Source of the DNA: Apteryx mantelli
Lineage: Eukaryota > Chordata > Aves > Apterygiformes > Apterygidae
DNA: 64,000 nt
Assembly (NCBI RefSeq): GCF_036417845.1
Contig: NC_089982.1
Coordinates: 43,115,684 to 43,179,683, forward strand
Direction: 5' to 3'
Shown: piece after piece, positions 50,225-61,688 of the stretch
Position numbering within the stretch: the first letter of the stretch is position 1
Layout of the letters: every line of letters begins with the position of its first letter
Program-made: the position numbers and the translations under genes
The notes under the pieces: model-generated
Databases searched by the model: none
What the model was told of the DNA's origin: nothing
What the model saw: only the letters and a program-made list of their open reading frames with translations

Positions 50225-50990
50225 AATCATGAAATCGTTGGTATGAATCTTTTCTGAACCTCTTCCAGTTTTTCAACATTCTGTTAAAAGAGAGCTTAAA
50301 AAAAAGCTGAACTAATTGTTTTGCCAGTGGTCTGTTAAGTTTGTATTCAAGGTAAAATAATTTATGCACTTATACACAATCCCTCCATTAAAATAGCTTA
50401 GTTTTTTGGGGTGCATTGCACTGAAAATCGTGTTTACCCGCTTATTCATCATTCTGCTAACTCAGTGTCTGGTCAATAAGTGGGTCATTACTGGTTTTGT
50501 TGCTTATATCCAGATGTGCTGATGTACCCTGTGCTTTTCCCCAGCTTCCTTCCACATTCTTTTCCATGCCTTCCCAGCTGGATAAGAAGGCCAACAGGCT
50601 TCATCTGATCCATGTGCCTAAAGACAAGGCGGCCAGAGATAAGCACGGTCTGATCAGCCAGCCAGGCACAGCCTCTCAGCTGCCAGCTGAGCCAAATGCC
50701 ATGCACTGCTTCTTGGCTGCTGTTGGACCAAACCATTGGTTTCGAGGTTGTGTATCATGTCGCTTTAGGGGACTCTGCTTTCTAGGATACTGTCTGACTT
50801 ACCATAATGTGACCTATGTTTGTCATTATGTGTGTGCGCTCATGCACACACACACTATCCTTAACTTTCACCTGCGTTCAGTGTTAAATGTTTGGGTTTG
50901 CTGTGGATCCAGTTTAGCAAAAAGTCCAGATCACTCTGCACTTGTGACCTGTCATCCTCATAGCGTGCCTCTCCAGCAGTCCTAGCTAAT
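50225..50990 (-). mobile_element. Probable ancient CR1/L3-like LINE relic
   Basis: Several spaced phrases resemble the antisense of an old amniote CR1/L3-type reverse-transcriptase region: 'tcttttctgaacctcttcc' followed by 'agtttttcaacattct' near 50,249-50,283, 'cacaatccctccattaa' near 50,376, and a run near 50,910-50,985 resembling the part just after the FADD box. The order is as expected for an element whose sense strand is minus. Divergence is high and the coding frame is destroyed. The match is from memory of the family, not from an alignment. It overlaps a 162-codon + strand frame (50,497-50,985), which is then antisense relic and not a gene. Confidence 0.5.
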
Positions 50991-52999
50991 TTGCTCATTT
51001 TTCACAAAGAGTTCTATATATTCTTCTGGTTGAAAAACTTGTATACCTTTAAGCTAAGATTTAATTTCTGCAAGAAACATGACAGCTGAATGATAATTCT
51101 TCATACTTAATTATGCCTTCATTTGTAAAGGCTGTTTTAATCCATATAATATCACTGATTTTGTCTAATGCTGGTAATATGGAGATAGTGCTTTAATTGT
51201 GCATGGAAGAAACCTTCAATTTCTGACATGGAAGTGTCATAGCTACCAAATAAAAGACAAAGTCAGTTTATCAAAATCTTTTATTAAACTAGAGATTTAG
51301 ATGCCTTAAAGTAATCATTTTTATCCCTGAGTGTAAAGTTTTCTGATCAGTTAACTCCTGCTGTCACTATGTCTTTCTGAAAGAATACACTTATCTTCAT
51401 TTCTTTGGTTGTAATTTTAAGCTATAGCTGTCTGTATCTTGCTGTGCAGTAGGATCTTACTCATTTTGATTTAATATTATTATTTGGTAGCATGAAGCAT
51501 GTTATCAGTTAAATGCTCTTACAGAATTTTATTGCACGGTAGGAATTACAGTAAAACTGTCAGAAAATTCTGGTTTACAACTTGATATACTTTAAACTCT
51601 TCTAATAGGAATAGCCTCTACGTTTATGGTTGTGGTATTGGTATATGAAAATTGAATAGTAGTGCTAACTTTTTTTTAATAAATAAAAAAGTCTAAAGCA
51701 AAGTAAGCATAGTCTTCAAGAAGTTAAGGCTTGAAATTAAAAGCATGATAGAAAACACTTTCAGTAGGAATAGTAGAAGAGAGTGGTCTAACTGTTTTTA
51801 AAATGGATCCTGATAAATTATGAGAAGTAATATATGATAGTGTTGAATGTGCCAGCAGGGTAACTCAATCACTTATATGTTCCTATGTTAAACAAAACTA
51901 CAGAGTGAAATCTTTTCATTGTATTTACTAAGTACTGTGTTATTAAAATAATGAACTTCTGGGTATTCTGTGAAAACTTTGATTGGATGTATGATTGACC
52001 TGAATTAAGCAAAGAAGCTGGAAACTAACATGGAAAAAATAACAGGTATATTAGTTTGTAGGTTATGTTATCATGTTTTATAATTTGTGCTTCACCCACT
52101 CAATGTTTGTTATGGAGTTGAATCAAAGGAAAATTCAATAAGATAAATTAAAAAAACCCAGTGATTTTAATTTTAGTTCTATTTTTGAAACAGAACAGGA
52201 AAATATCCATTTGCCTAATGGAAAACAATATAATCATTAGGAAAAGTTACTTTCATGCTCTCATGATGGAATTAATAATGTTGGATTGCACACCTGAAGA
52301 AAACATATGAATGCAAATTTTGTATTTTCATGCTAGCACACGAAGCCTCCTGAGACTAGGGGTGCTCCTTGTAGCACAGCATCATGTGCGAATTCCCTCG
52401 TGGTAGCTCTGCAAGGGGTGGTTTGTGCGATGCTGCGCAATGCAGCGCAGCTCTGTGCGGAGATGCAACTTGAGTCCTGGAAGTCACCGAGTACAGGCTA
52501 GTTATCGCTAGTAGATACCACTATTCTTTGCTCGGTACAGTCTGTGGAATGAGGGGATTCCCAGCTGCATTTTGCTTTTCAGGATCTTTGGTAGCACTGA
52601 AAGCAGCTCTGCAGAGTTAGCTGGGTGCATTATTCCCCTAAAATGTTTATCTCATACTATCAAGATAACTCGTTTAAGAGCAAATCCAATAAAATAACCT
52701 TTGAAACATTAGAGGTTACCACAAATAGATAGTGTCAGTCCAGGCGCTAAAACATAGCACGGGGATTAGAAGTATTTCTTTTAGTGACTCTGGTACTTTT
52801 TTTGGTGTTTTCTTCCAAATGAAGTTGTTGCAGGTGGTATAATACTATTGTCTGCTATGCAGGTTTTTGTTTAAAGTTCTTATAAAATCCACAGATACTC
52901 TATTATACATCTTCTAGATTTGTAGGAATTTTGCAGTCCTTTCCATGCTGTTATGGATCCTAAGGTTTTAGCCCATTTTCTGTAAGAAAATTTTTTGTA

Positions 53000-53073
53000 A
53001 AAAAAAACAAACCAAACCAAAACAAAAAAAACTGTTAAAAAAGGGGGGGGGGGGAACAGACAAAACAAAACAA
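53000..53073 (+). repeat. A-rich / poly-G low-complexity tract
   Basis: AAAC- and AACC-type A-rich runs surround twelve G residues at 53,043-53,054. Low-complexity DNA in which run lengths may be inaccurate. Confidence 0.85.
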
Positions 53074-53573
53074 AATGCAAAACCCTCCTGCTAACTTCAG
53101 CCCTGATGCCTTAAAAAGTTCCAGAATCCTTTCCTGTCCTGCCAGATGTTCCTCCCATGTTTTATAAAAACAAATGAAGTCATTTTAGTACATGAAGATG
53201 TCTTCTGTTCTCAAACTTTGGGTTAGGTCGTTTACTGCTCTCTGAAGTCTCCCTTGTGCATTCATGAATTTGTAAGACATTCATCAAAATTAAAAGATTT
53301 TTTAGGATGCCACAAGGACAGTTTTTTGCTAGAGTCAGAAACTAGAGCCTAGGTTTCTTCCTTTTGTCTGCCATGCAGAAAAATTAAGATAATCTCTTAA
53401 GTCCAATAGTACAGGAATTTTCTGTTTTTCTTCCCCTGGGCTGTTTTTAATGGATCTTGTGGATTACATGATAGTACCGTATACTTCTACCTCTTCAGAT
53501 ATTTGTTAGGCCTAAGGACAATATATCAGTTCCACATTTGAAAATGAGCTTGGAATTTCTAAAAGATTCTATT

Positions 53574-53612
53574 GGATCCGTCTGATCAGTAGAAGTGGAT
53601 CCGTTTGATCAG
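53574..53612 (+). repeat. 16-bp direct repeat, 23-bp period
   Basis: GGATCCGTCTGATCAG at 53,574-53,589 is repeated at 53,597-53,612 with one difference (T for C). Each unit contains a GGATCC and a TGATCA palindrome. A local duplication, function unknown. Confidence 0.88.
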
Positions 53613-56369
53613 ATTAAACTACTGGATATCTTTAAAATATGGGCTTTTTTCTCTTCAGGGGATAGAAAGAAATGTAGTTTTGGAGCAAGACAAGTGCATT
53701 AACTTATAAACCACGAATGCCAATGATATTCCCACTCGTAAAGGTGCCTGAATTCTTCACTTAGATGTATTTACATCTGTACTGTTAAAGTCATGATAGA
53801 ATGCTTGTTGTCTTGGGAGTTGCCATCTTGGGGAATACCTTATAATTGAAAGCAGCTCACTTGCACAGTTGGGTATAATATTATAGCTCTCTAATACCTG
53901 AAGCAATATTTATGCAACCAATCCACAAGCTGAAATATTGTCATATAATCTTTCCTAGAATATCTTCAAATAAATACGGTTCTGTAAAATCACAGTCTGG
54001 CTGCCTTTGCGGTGAACAGAAAATTTAAAATTTAGATAAGTATTCCTTTCAAAACCTTGGGAGTATCCCAGAGTCATTCATTTGAAACCTTACCTGTGTC
54101 AGAATCCACTGTATTAGATGATCATTCTTATATCCCAGGACCAAAGAGTGGGCGGGTTAAAATAGCAGTGTTCAATAGCACTGGATAGGCAAATTCATTT
54201 TGTTCTATACTGTGAATTCTATTTTCAATTACTCTTGTGATAACTCAGAGAAATGCTTAAAATAAGGAAGTATAGTGTCACAAATTTTTAAATGAGAAAT
54301 GTTGACATTTATGATGAGGACTTGAAGACCAGGATTCGCATGACAAGAGATAGTAGGTAGAAGAGCCTATGTTTTGCAGGGCTTTTCCCCCCCACAACTT
54401 GTAGAGCAGAAGCCCATCAAATACTTACAGCAGTGTGCCTTTAGATTTTTAAAATATGATTTTTCATTGAACATTTGGGTGTTGTGCTAGAGACAATGTC
54501 TCGTAAACACAGTACATAAACACTTATAAACACTCTCCTCAAGGGGCACGTGATATAGCAACGTGTTTTCTGAGCGCTAAAATTGTTGTACTTGGGCAAA
54601 TGCTTTTCCTGTGTTTTTCTCCTTGCTCCTTCCTATTTAAGAATAGTTTGTCTTGACAGAATAAAACCATAATCTAACAGCCTGTTAAAGTTTTCAGTTC
54701 CATAAGATCTTAATAGATAAGGAATTTTGAAATATTAGACCCTAAATGCCATAGACTGGACCCTAAAGTATCAGTCCTCTGAAAATATTTAATTTAGCAT
54801 ATTTGTTCTGAATGTTAGCTATATTAAATATTTGTATTTTTTCTGAGCTTAGAGGAAGCTTAGTATTTGCATATCTCATGTAATTCCTATTCCTAGAGAA
54901 ATATTAAGAGGTCATTTGAGGCCACCACTGTGTTGCTGTCATAAAACGTGCCCCTCATGGCCAGCAGACCATGCTAGCCCGGGGAGTGCTGGCTAGAAAC
55001 ACCGTGTTTGGCTCCCCTCCTTTGCTCCAGCTGCTGAACTGTAAAAATACTGAGACTAATTTAGGCAGTAAAGTCTTTATTAATTAAAACACAAAGACAT
55101 TAAAAGCCATTAAATAGTATCTATCTTCTCTGTATTCATGCAAACAACAGCTGTAATTAAGAATATTACAATTGCAGTAGGAGAAGTGATGTCTGTGATC
55201 ATGAATGGGAAGGCAAATGGACCATGGTATGCTGTTCCTGTTAGCATATGGGCCACTATTATAACACAGTTTAAGCAATCTGGTGGCAGGCAGTAGATAA
55301 GGAGCTGCAGTGGCTTAATGAAGGCAGGAAATGAAGAATAATAGACTTGGAGAAAAAGATAGAATCTATTATTTGGATTGGCCCTTTATTTTTTCTGTTT
55401 GACATACAAATTAAAATGCCTTATGAAACTAGGATCAGCATGAGACTGACTTTCTAGGAATGCGAAGCTTAACCAAGGTATACCTATTTGCTTTCTTTCA
55501 AGATTTGTGAAATTCTTTAACTTTTGCGTAGGCATTATACATCACAAGATTGTCTGTAATAAAATCAGTAGGATCCATAGGTGATTTTGGTTATTGAATT
55601 ACTTTTTCCTCGACTTTCTTTCAATGCATTAATCTAATAATCAGCTGAGAACAAGTCGCAGACTCTAGGTCCTTATGTAAAATCCCATTCTAAATATACA
55701 CAATTTAACCTAATCAATTCTGCAACAGGTTGGGGTGGCGATAGACCTTGAAGTGTCACAAGTTTGGGATAAAGGTACTCTTGCAAAGAAACTGTACAGA
55801 CAAGAAAAAATGTTAGTGAAAGCTTAAGTTATTTTTTTTTTAAGTTCTTTGCATGTTACTTGAGTTACCAACAGTGCCAAAACCCAGGAAGTGAGTAAGT
55901 TTGGACTGTGTGCAATATATATATATAATTCTTTTTAGAACGGGTGGAGTTTCCACTGGTTTACAGCAGAGTTCTCACAAGAGGTTACTACTCTATACTG
56001 TTTAGAAACAAGGATTTAAAAAGCTTTCAGTAGCTGTGCAGCACTGGGTTTTTATATAGTGATTGTTAAGAGGGTGCAAATGCTAAACTGAAATGCAATT
56101 TGTTTGTGTCAAGAGAGGCAAAATGTTAGAGTGGTTATATAAATTCTATCTCAAGTACTATCATGGCTAAAAATATAATCTATGTAAGAGTAGGACGTAT
56201 GGAACATTAAGTTTAACTATTGTGAATAACTTAATATTAAGCATTAGATAATGTCAGTGGTCTTTCACTGTTCATTTACTGTTGCCTCACTAACTCTGAG
56301 GGGTTTTTTTCGGTTTGTTTTACTTGCCATGTCCAAAAAATAATCAGCAGCTGTGCAGTCTCCATGGGG

Positions 56370-56396
56370 AAAAAAAAAACAAAAAACAAAAAAAAC
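56370..56396 (+). repeat. A-rich tract
   Basis: Runs of A interrupted by single C residues, after GGGG. Confidence 0.9.
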
Positions 56397-57958
56397 CCTT
56401 TAAATTACAAATGCTGAAAAAACATCAGTATTCAGGAACAAGCAAGCAAAACAGTTTTGAGGAATGGGATTCATCATTTCTGTTTTAAACCATAATGTGA
56501 ATTGGATGATACAGAATAAAACAATCATGCTTCAATTTTTTTTAACTGTATGGACTATCTTGTGCTCCAGTAACAAAAAGCATGTAGAAGACATCTGTGG
56601 AATATGTGGACAGGAGTATAGAATTACATTTGTCCAACACCCAGAACTCGCTGTATTAAGCACAGGACCAGTGCCAAAAAAAGCAACATTAAGAGCTGTT
56701 TAGTCCCTTTCCTCATCCCTTCTGTAGAGCCAGGGTCATACAATGATGTGCTAAAAACTGAGATGGAGTGACTTAAGTGAGGTTCGTGACAAAAAATTAC
56801 TGAAACAGGAAGCTGCAGCTGATAATGGAAATCACTTCTGAAGGCTAAAAATGGCTTTCTTTATATATAGTTTAATAATTTTGTACGTCTAAATTTAATA
56901 CAGTGCAAATGGAGCAACCTTTATTTCATGTGGTATGATGAGAACCCTGATCCTGAATGCCAGGTAATCCCTCAGATATGCACTTTCCTATCAGTGCCAT
57001 TTGGCTTTCTGTATAATTCTTTGGTTTCATTTAATGATTATTGAGGGATTTTCTGTTTTAGAGGTACTACTTTAGCCTACTTCTTGGAATTTCTGTCTGT
57101 GAGAAAATGAAATACATTTTTCATTTCCATGAGGCTAGGAAAAGGTTCAGAAGCAAAGGATTTCCACACAGATCAGTGCTGCTACACTATAATATTAGTG
57201 TGACGTGTTTATTGTATTCTAATGCCAAGTTTTAAAGAAAGTGTTACTGTGTAAAATATGTGGCTTTTTATTGTCATAGCATAGCAAAATTACAAAGTGA
57301 GCTCGCTTAGTACGGTACTGAGTTTGTTATCCACTTGTGTTTCATAGTAAGAAGCTGGTTCAGTTTAGCAATAGTGGAAGGCCATGATGGTTGCGAACTT
57401 GGAGGCTGGTATTTCCAAAATAAGATGTCTTAGCTAAATAGTAATTCCCAATCTTTTTTGTAAATTAGCCTTCTCCTGGGTCATCTTCCAGATCTCCAAA
57501 GAACTACTGCTGCTTCCTCCTCAGTGCTGGTGCTCCGTATTCCTGCTCTGCTGGCTCCAACAGTCCTGGTGCTGAGGGCAGACTCCAGTTCACGCAGACC
57601 CGTGCTGTCCAGAACCATGCCAGGGCCACTGCTCATATCTGACTAGCCTGAGTGTCTCTGGAAGTCAGCAAAGCCCCAGGAAAACATACTTGCAAAGGCT
57701 TGAGTCCTGGGAACTACTCACTTAAAACATCCCCTTCTGGGATAATTAATTCTTAATTTCATCTGACTTTGTGTTGTGAAGAATGCCATAAACTTGTTCG
57801 AGTCTGGTCCTCAGACTAATACCAGTAGATTTTACAGCTTAAAGCTTTCTCTTAACAACTTTTACCTCTTCATTTACATATTTCTTCTTATTTACTTTGC
57901 TTGACCCCTAGTTTTCCAGGAGAGCTACCATAAAAGTATTTCATTTTTCATAAGATTC

Positions 57959-57973
57959 TTTTTTTTTTTTTTT
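57959..57973 (+). repeat. Poly(T) tract
   Basis: Fifteen T residues, with no recognisable retrotransposon body on the antisense side. Confidence 0.9.
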
Positions 57974-60900
57974 AAGTTCTCATTCTGAAATTGGCTTCTT
58001 ATACTCTCCTGGGGCATGTAATCCCCAAAGAAAATGCAATATATAAATCTCTTCCTTCACCTTCCATTTATCAGGAACAATAATTTTGACTCAGTAACTT
58101 ACCCTATCACCAAGAGGCTAGGGTGCTATACAGGACTTGTTAGCAAAGCAGTTTTGCCCACATCTTCTGTAGCCCATTTAGCTGAATTTTGTGTATTACA
58201 GTATTTTTGTTCTTCCTCCTCGGAATGGATTTTATTCTTCTCTGAAATCCTTACTGTTTGTTAACACCTCCATTCCAGTGACAGGGTTGGAACATAGCAC
58301 TGGAACTTCTGCTTGTTTTGTTTTACTAGGGGTGCTGTGACATACATTTCCTGAGCTGTAATGTGTTTCTGTATTATATCATGCTTTCCTTCACTGGACA
58401 AACTTAGTAGTTTTCATGTGGAAATCAAGGAGAATTCCCTGGTGTGCTCGATCAGTTTATACCATTTTTCCATATGATTAATCCTGGCATTGGAGAAACA
58501 ACTGGATATGCTTTATTTTATAGAAAAGTTTCTGCCCATCTTGCCCATTCATAAGATGATACTCCACAATAGAGCTTATTTGCCTTGCTGGTGGTGTCCT
58601 TTTGTTCATGTCTGCTTGCCATCTTTGAGTAATAATCTAGCATATATTTGGTTAATTCTTGATCTGCCTCCCTTGCTGTCTCCCCAAAGATAAAATGTTC
58701 ATTGTTGATGGCTAAAATGAAATACTCTGTAGTTGTTTGCCTTTTGCATGGTGACTGTCTTCCTAGTAGCCACATTCTTTTAGCTCCTTTTCTTCACTTC
58801 ATAACTATTCCATTGTTTCAGTTGTGATAGTTTGAATTGTGCTTCATTTAATCTGATTTCCTTGCTTCATTCTAGTTCTTTCATTTGAACCCACAGACCT
58901 TTTCCTAAAGACGGGGCAGCAAGCATGCACTGGATTCAGACATAGTCCTTGACAATCTTTGTTCAAGAACAGACATTTCACAACTTCTGCTTGATGCTGG
59001 TTTGTGTCCTTGGTACCTGTTGTGTATCGCAGTTACAATTGCTTGGTGGAAGTTTGCATGCTTGTGATTGATAGGGCACAGGGACTAAACTCCAAACTTT
59101 TCTTGGAAGTTTTCAGTTTGCAGCTGCCTGGCCTGTGAAGTGACCCTTCTAAGGTCTTCACTGAGTCACAGCGCCTTTTTGATTAATTCAACTAAGTAAC
59201 AGTAAAGCCTCGCTGTTCTTCCCAGGTTCCACAAAGGTGTGTTGGACCGAAGACCCCAAGAGCTTAAGAGCACTGGGAGACAAAATAAAGTTTATTTCCA
59301 GTGTCTGTTAGTCTGATAACTCTTTTATAGCTCTTTCTTCTCTGCAGACCGTGCTGTTACCTTCCTCCTTTTCTTGTTTTATGTTTTGAAATTATTGTAT
59401 TTCACAGAGGGCACCATTGTAGAAATTGAGGTGAGTTTGAATAGGGAGTACTACACACTTCCCTTGCCCCCAAATGCAGACATGTGGGTGAATCTATACA
59501 AGTAAATGTATAGTTTCTTTTTAACCTTCTGTTTAGAAGGAATGTAAACATTTAAAAACTGCCAGGCAAAAGAAGAAAGTCATTCCTTCTTTAATAACCA
59601 CGTTGAGCTGACTGAGTTCAGTTTATGGGACAAAGTGTCATACTGTACTGAAGTGATACACAGTTATTTCATGATGATTAAAGTATTAATTTAAAAAATA
59701 AGTAAGTCTCACTCGAGCAAAAAGGTGGTGTTAATCATTTGGAAAAAAAACAACATGAAAGGTATGGTACTTCAGTTTATAGCCTATAGTTTATTTTGTG
59801 AACTTTGAGAAGCTCTGAAGCTATTTGACCTGAATTTCAGGGCATATGAGGAGAAAAAAGCTGCAACACATCAGCTGTGATGTGCAAATTTCTGTACATA
59901 GTAGATACAGCTGATTAATATGAGTGCAATGACAAAGAACAATATAATTTATTTAATCCCTTAGCTTGCACCATGTGATATTAGTTGGCTTGGCAGTTCA
60001 CTTGATTTGGTGGAGCTATTTCCGTTTTGAGTATGCCAGTACTCAAATGAAAAAGTCTGAGGCTTGCATCTTTCTGGGGGCCTTGTAGCAGCTGCTATGT
60101 CTGTCTCAGCCCTAACAGCTGTTTCATGTAGGTGGCATACTCAAACTGAAAACTTTCTTTCCGTGGTGGTGTTTTTCCTACCATTTCCCTTTCTTTAATT
60201 TACAGCTTAATTTTAAAGTTTTCAGCTTTTCCATCCTTTATTCCATTCTGTTCTTAATATCTATTTTTGATTTAAAAAAATTTAGTCTTGGGCTTTCTTT
60301 TTAGTTTTATTACATGTATACTTACATTATATATTTTATGAAGATTTCACTTTAAAAATAATTTTGTCTCATGGAGCCTGCTCTTTCTACAAAAAGAAAG
60401 TTTATGCATATAATTAACTCTGTAGATCTTGACCCTCAGGCTTTTCACAGGATAGTGGAGTTTCAAAGTAAAATGAAAATTAGTGTCATAGCATCACAGT
60501 GCTATATAGGGCTAGCTGGGGTAGTTATGAATATTGTGATGTTAGACTGTAATTCCCCCCATCCCCAAATGTTTTGTTTCTAGCCTCCTTAATAAAGCCA
60601 GCTGTAGCAGGCAATGTCAGCATTTTCAGGGGGCACCAGGGACAGCAAAAAAAATACATGGCCTGTCAGGCCTCTTTTCCTATGTCAGAATCCTGGAAAA
60701 CTACAGTCTGCTACTGCTAAATGAAAGATCAGCAAATATTAGGACAGTGGCTTCTGCTAGGGGTGACGTGTACTGTTCCCAGGAAGATGAGGAAGTATAT
60801 TCCTCATTGTTATCGTTATCCTGGTAGTGTAAGGAGCAGCAGACCCAGGAAATGATGGTTTTTTTGCATTTGTTTTCATATAAAGCAGGTTATCATTTGT

Positions 60901-61021
60901 TATGGTAAGAAAAATCAGCTGCGTTTCCCCCCATATTTTCAGCAATCATTGATCTTTTTGAGAGCCATTGGTTAAGTCTGTTGGTGCTGGTCTTCTTCCT
61001 GTCATGTTTCTCACTCTCTTA

Positions 61022-61036
61022 TTTTTTTTTTTTTTT
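61022..61036 (+). repeat. Poly(T) tract
   Basis: Fifteen T residues, simple repeat. Confidence 0.9.
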
Positions 61037-61661
61037 AACACTCTAATCTTTCTGTAGATTAAAAAGTATAAATAGTAGAAAATTTTTAAGAAGTTAATAA
61101 AAGATGGGTCAATTATCTCTTTGGGAGTGTTTATTTTGTCAATATCTGTAGTGAGGCAGCAATCGGGGATGCAAAAGGTTCTTTCAGTAGCTTCTTTGCT
61201 AATATAGTGTGCTGACACCTTTGCTGTTTGTTCAGTAATGTTCTCTGCGTTCAGTTTGGCAGTTAACATGTTACATGAGGAATAGATTTTACCAGTTGCA
61301 GAGTATGAGTGTTGATGTAGATCTTTCACCAAAAAGAAAATAGTTGCTGGAAGTCGGGACCTTCAGGAAGCTTATCTGGTTGAACAGTTTAATCAAGAGC
61401 AGAATCTGAGCGAGGAGCTGTTGTGCTGCTAAAGAGCCTGTCCTCAAAACACTCTTTAAGTTTAGGAATGAAGCTTGTCCTTTTACCTAACACTGAGGCT
61501 CCTGTCAAAATAGCCTTTGTTTTCTTGAAGATCTTGTTTTGTTTTGTACTAATTTTAAAGGAATATGAAAACTGTCCCTCAAAAAGGAAACAAAAGATGA
61601 AAAAAAAAAGTCACTACTTTCAAATGAAGAACAAAAGACAAGCTGTAGTTAACTCAGTAGG

Positions 61662-61688
61662 AATCAACATCTGTAAATCAACATCTGT
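61662..61688 (+). repeat. 13-bp perfect direct repeat
   Basis: AATCAACATCTGT occurs at 61,662-61,674 and again at 61,676-61,688, one base apart. A small tandem duplication. Confidence 0.88.

Noticed and set aside
50497..50985. 162-codon + strand frame, the longest outside CR1 and the CpG region apart from GC-rich shadows
   Set aside because: Lies antisense to a probable ancient LINE relic. The predicted protein has no domain and its low-complexity His/Cys stretch is from a short CA repeat.
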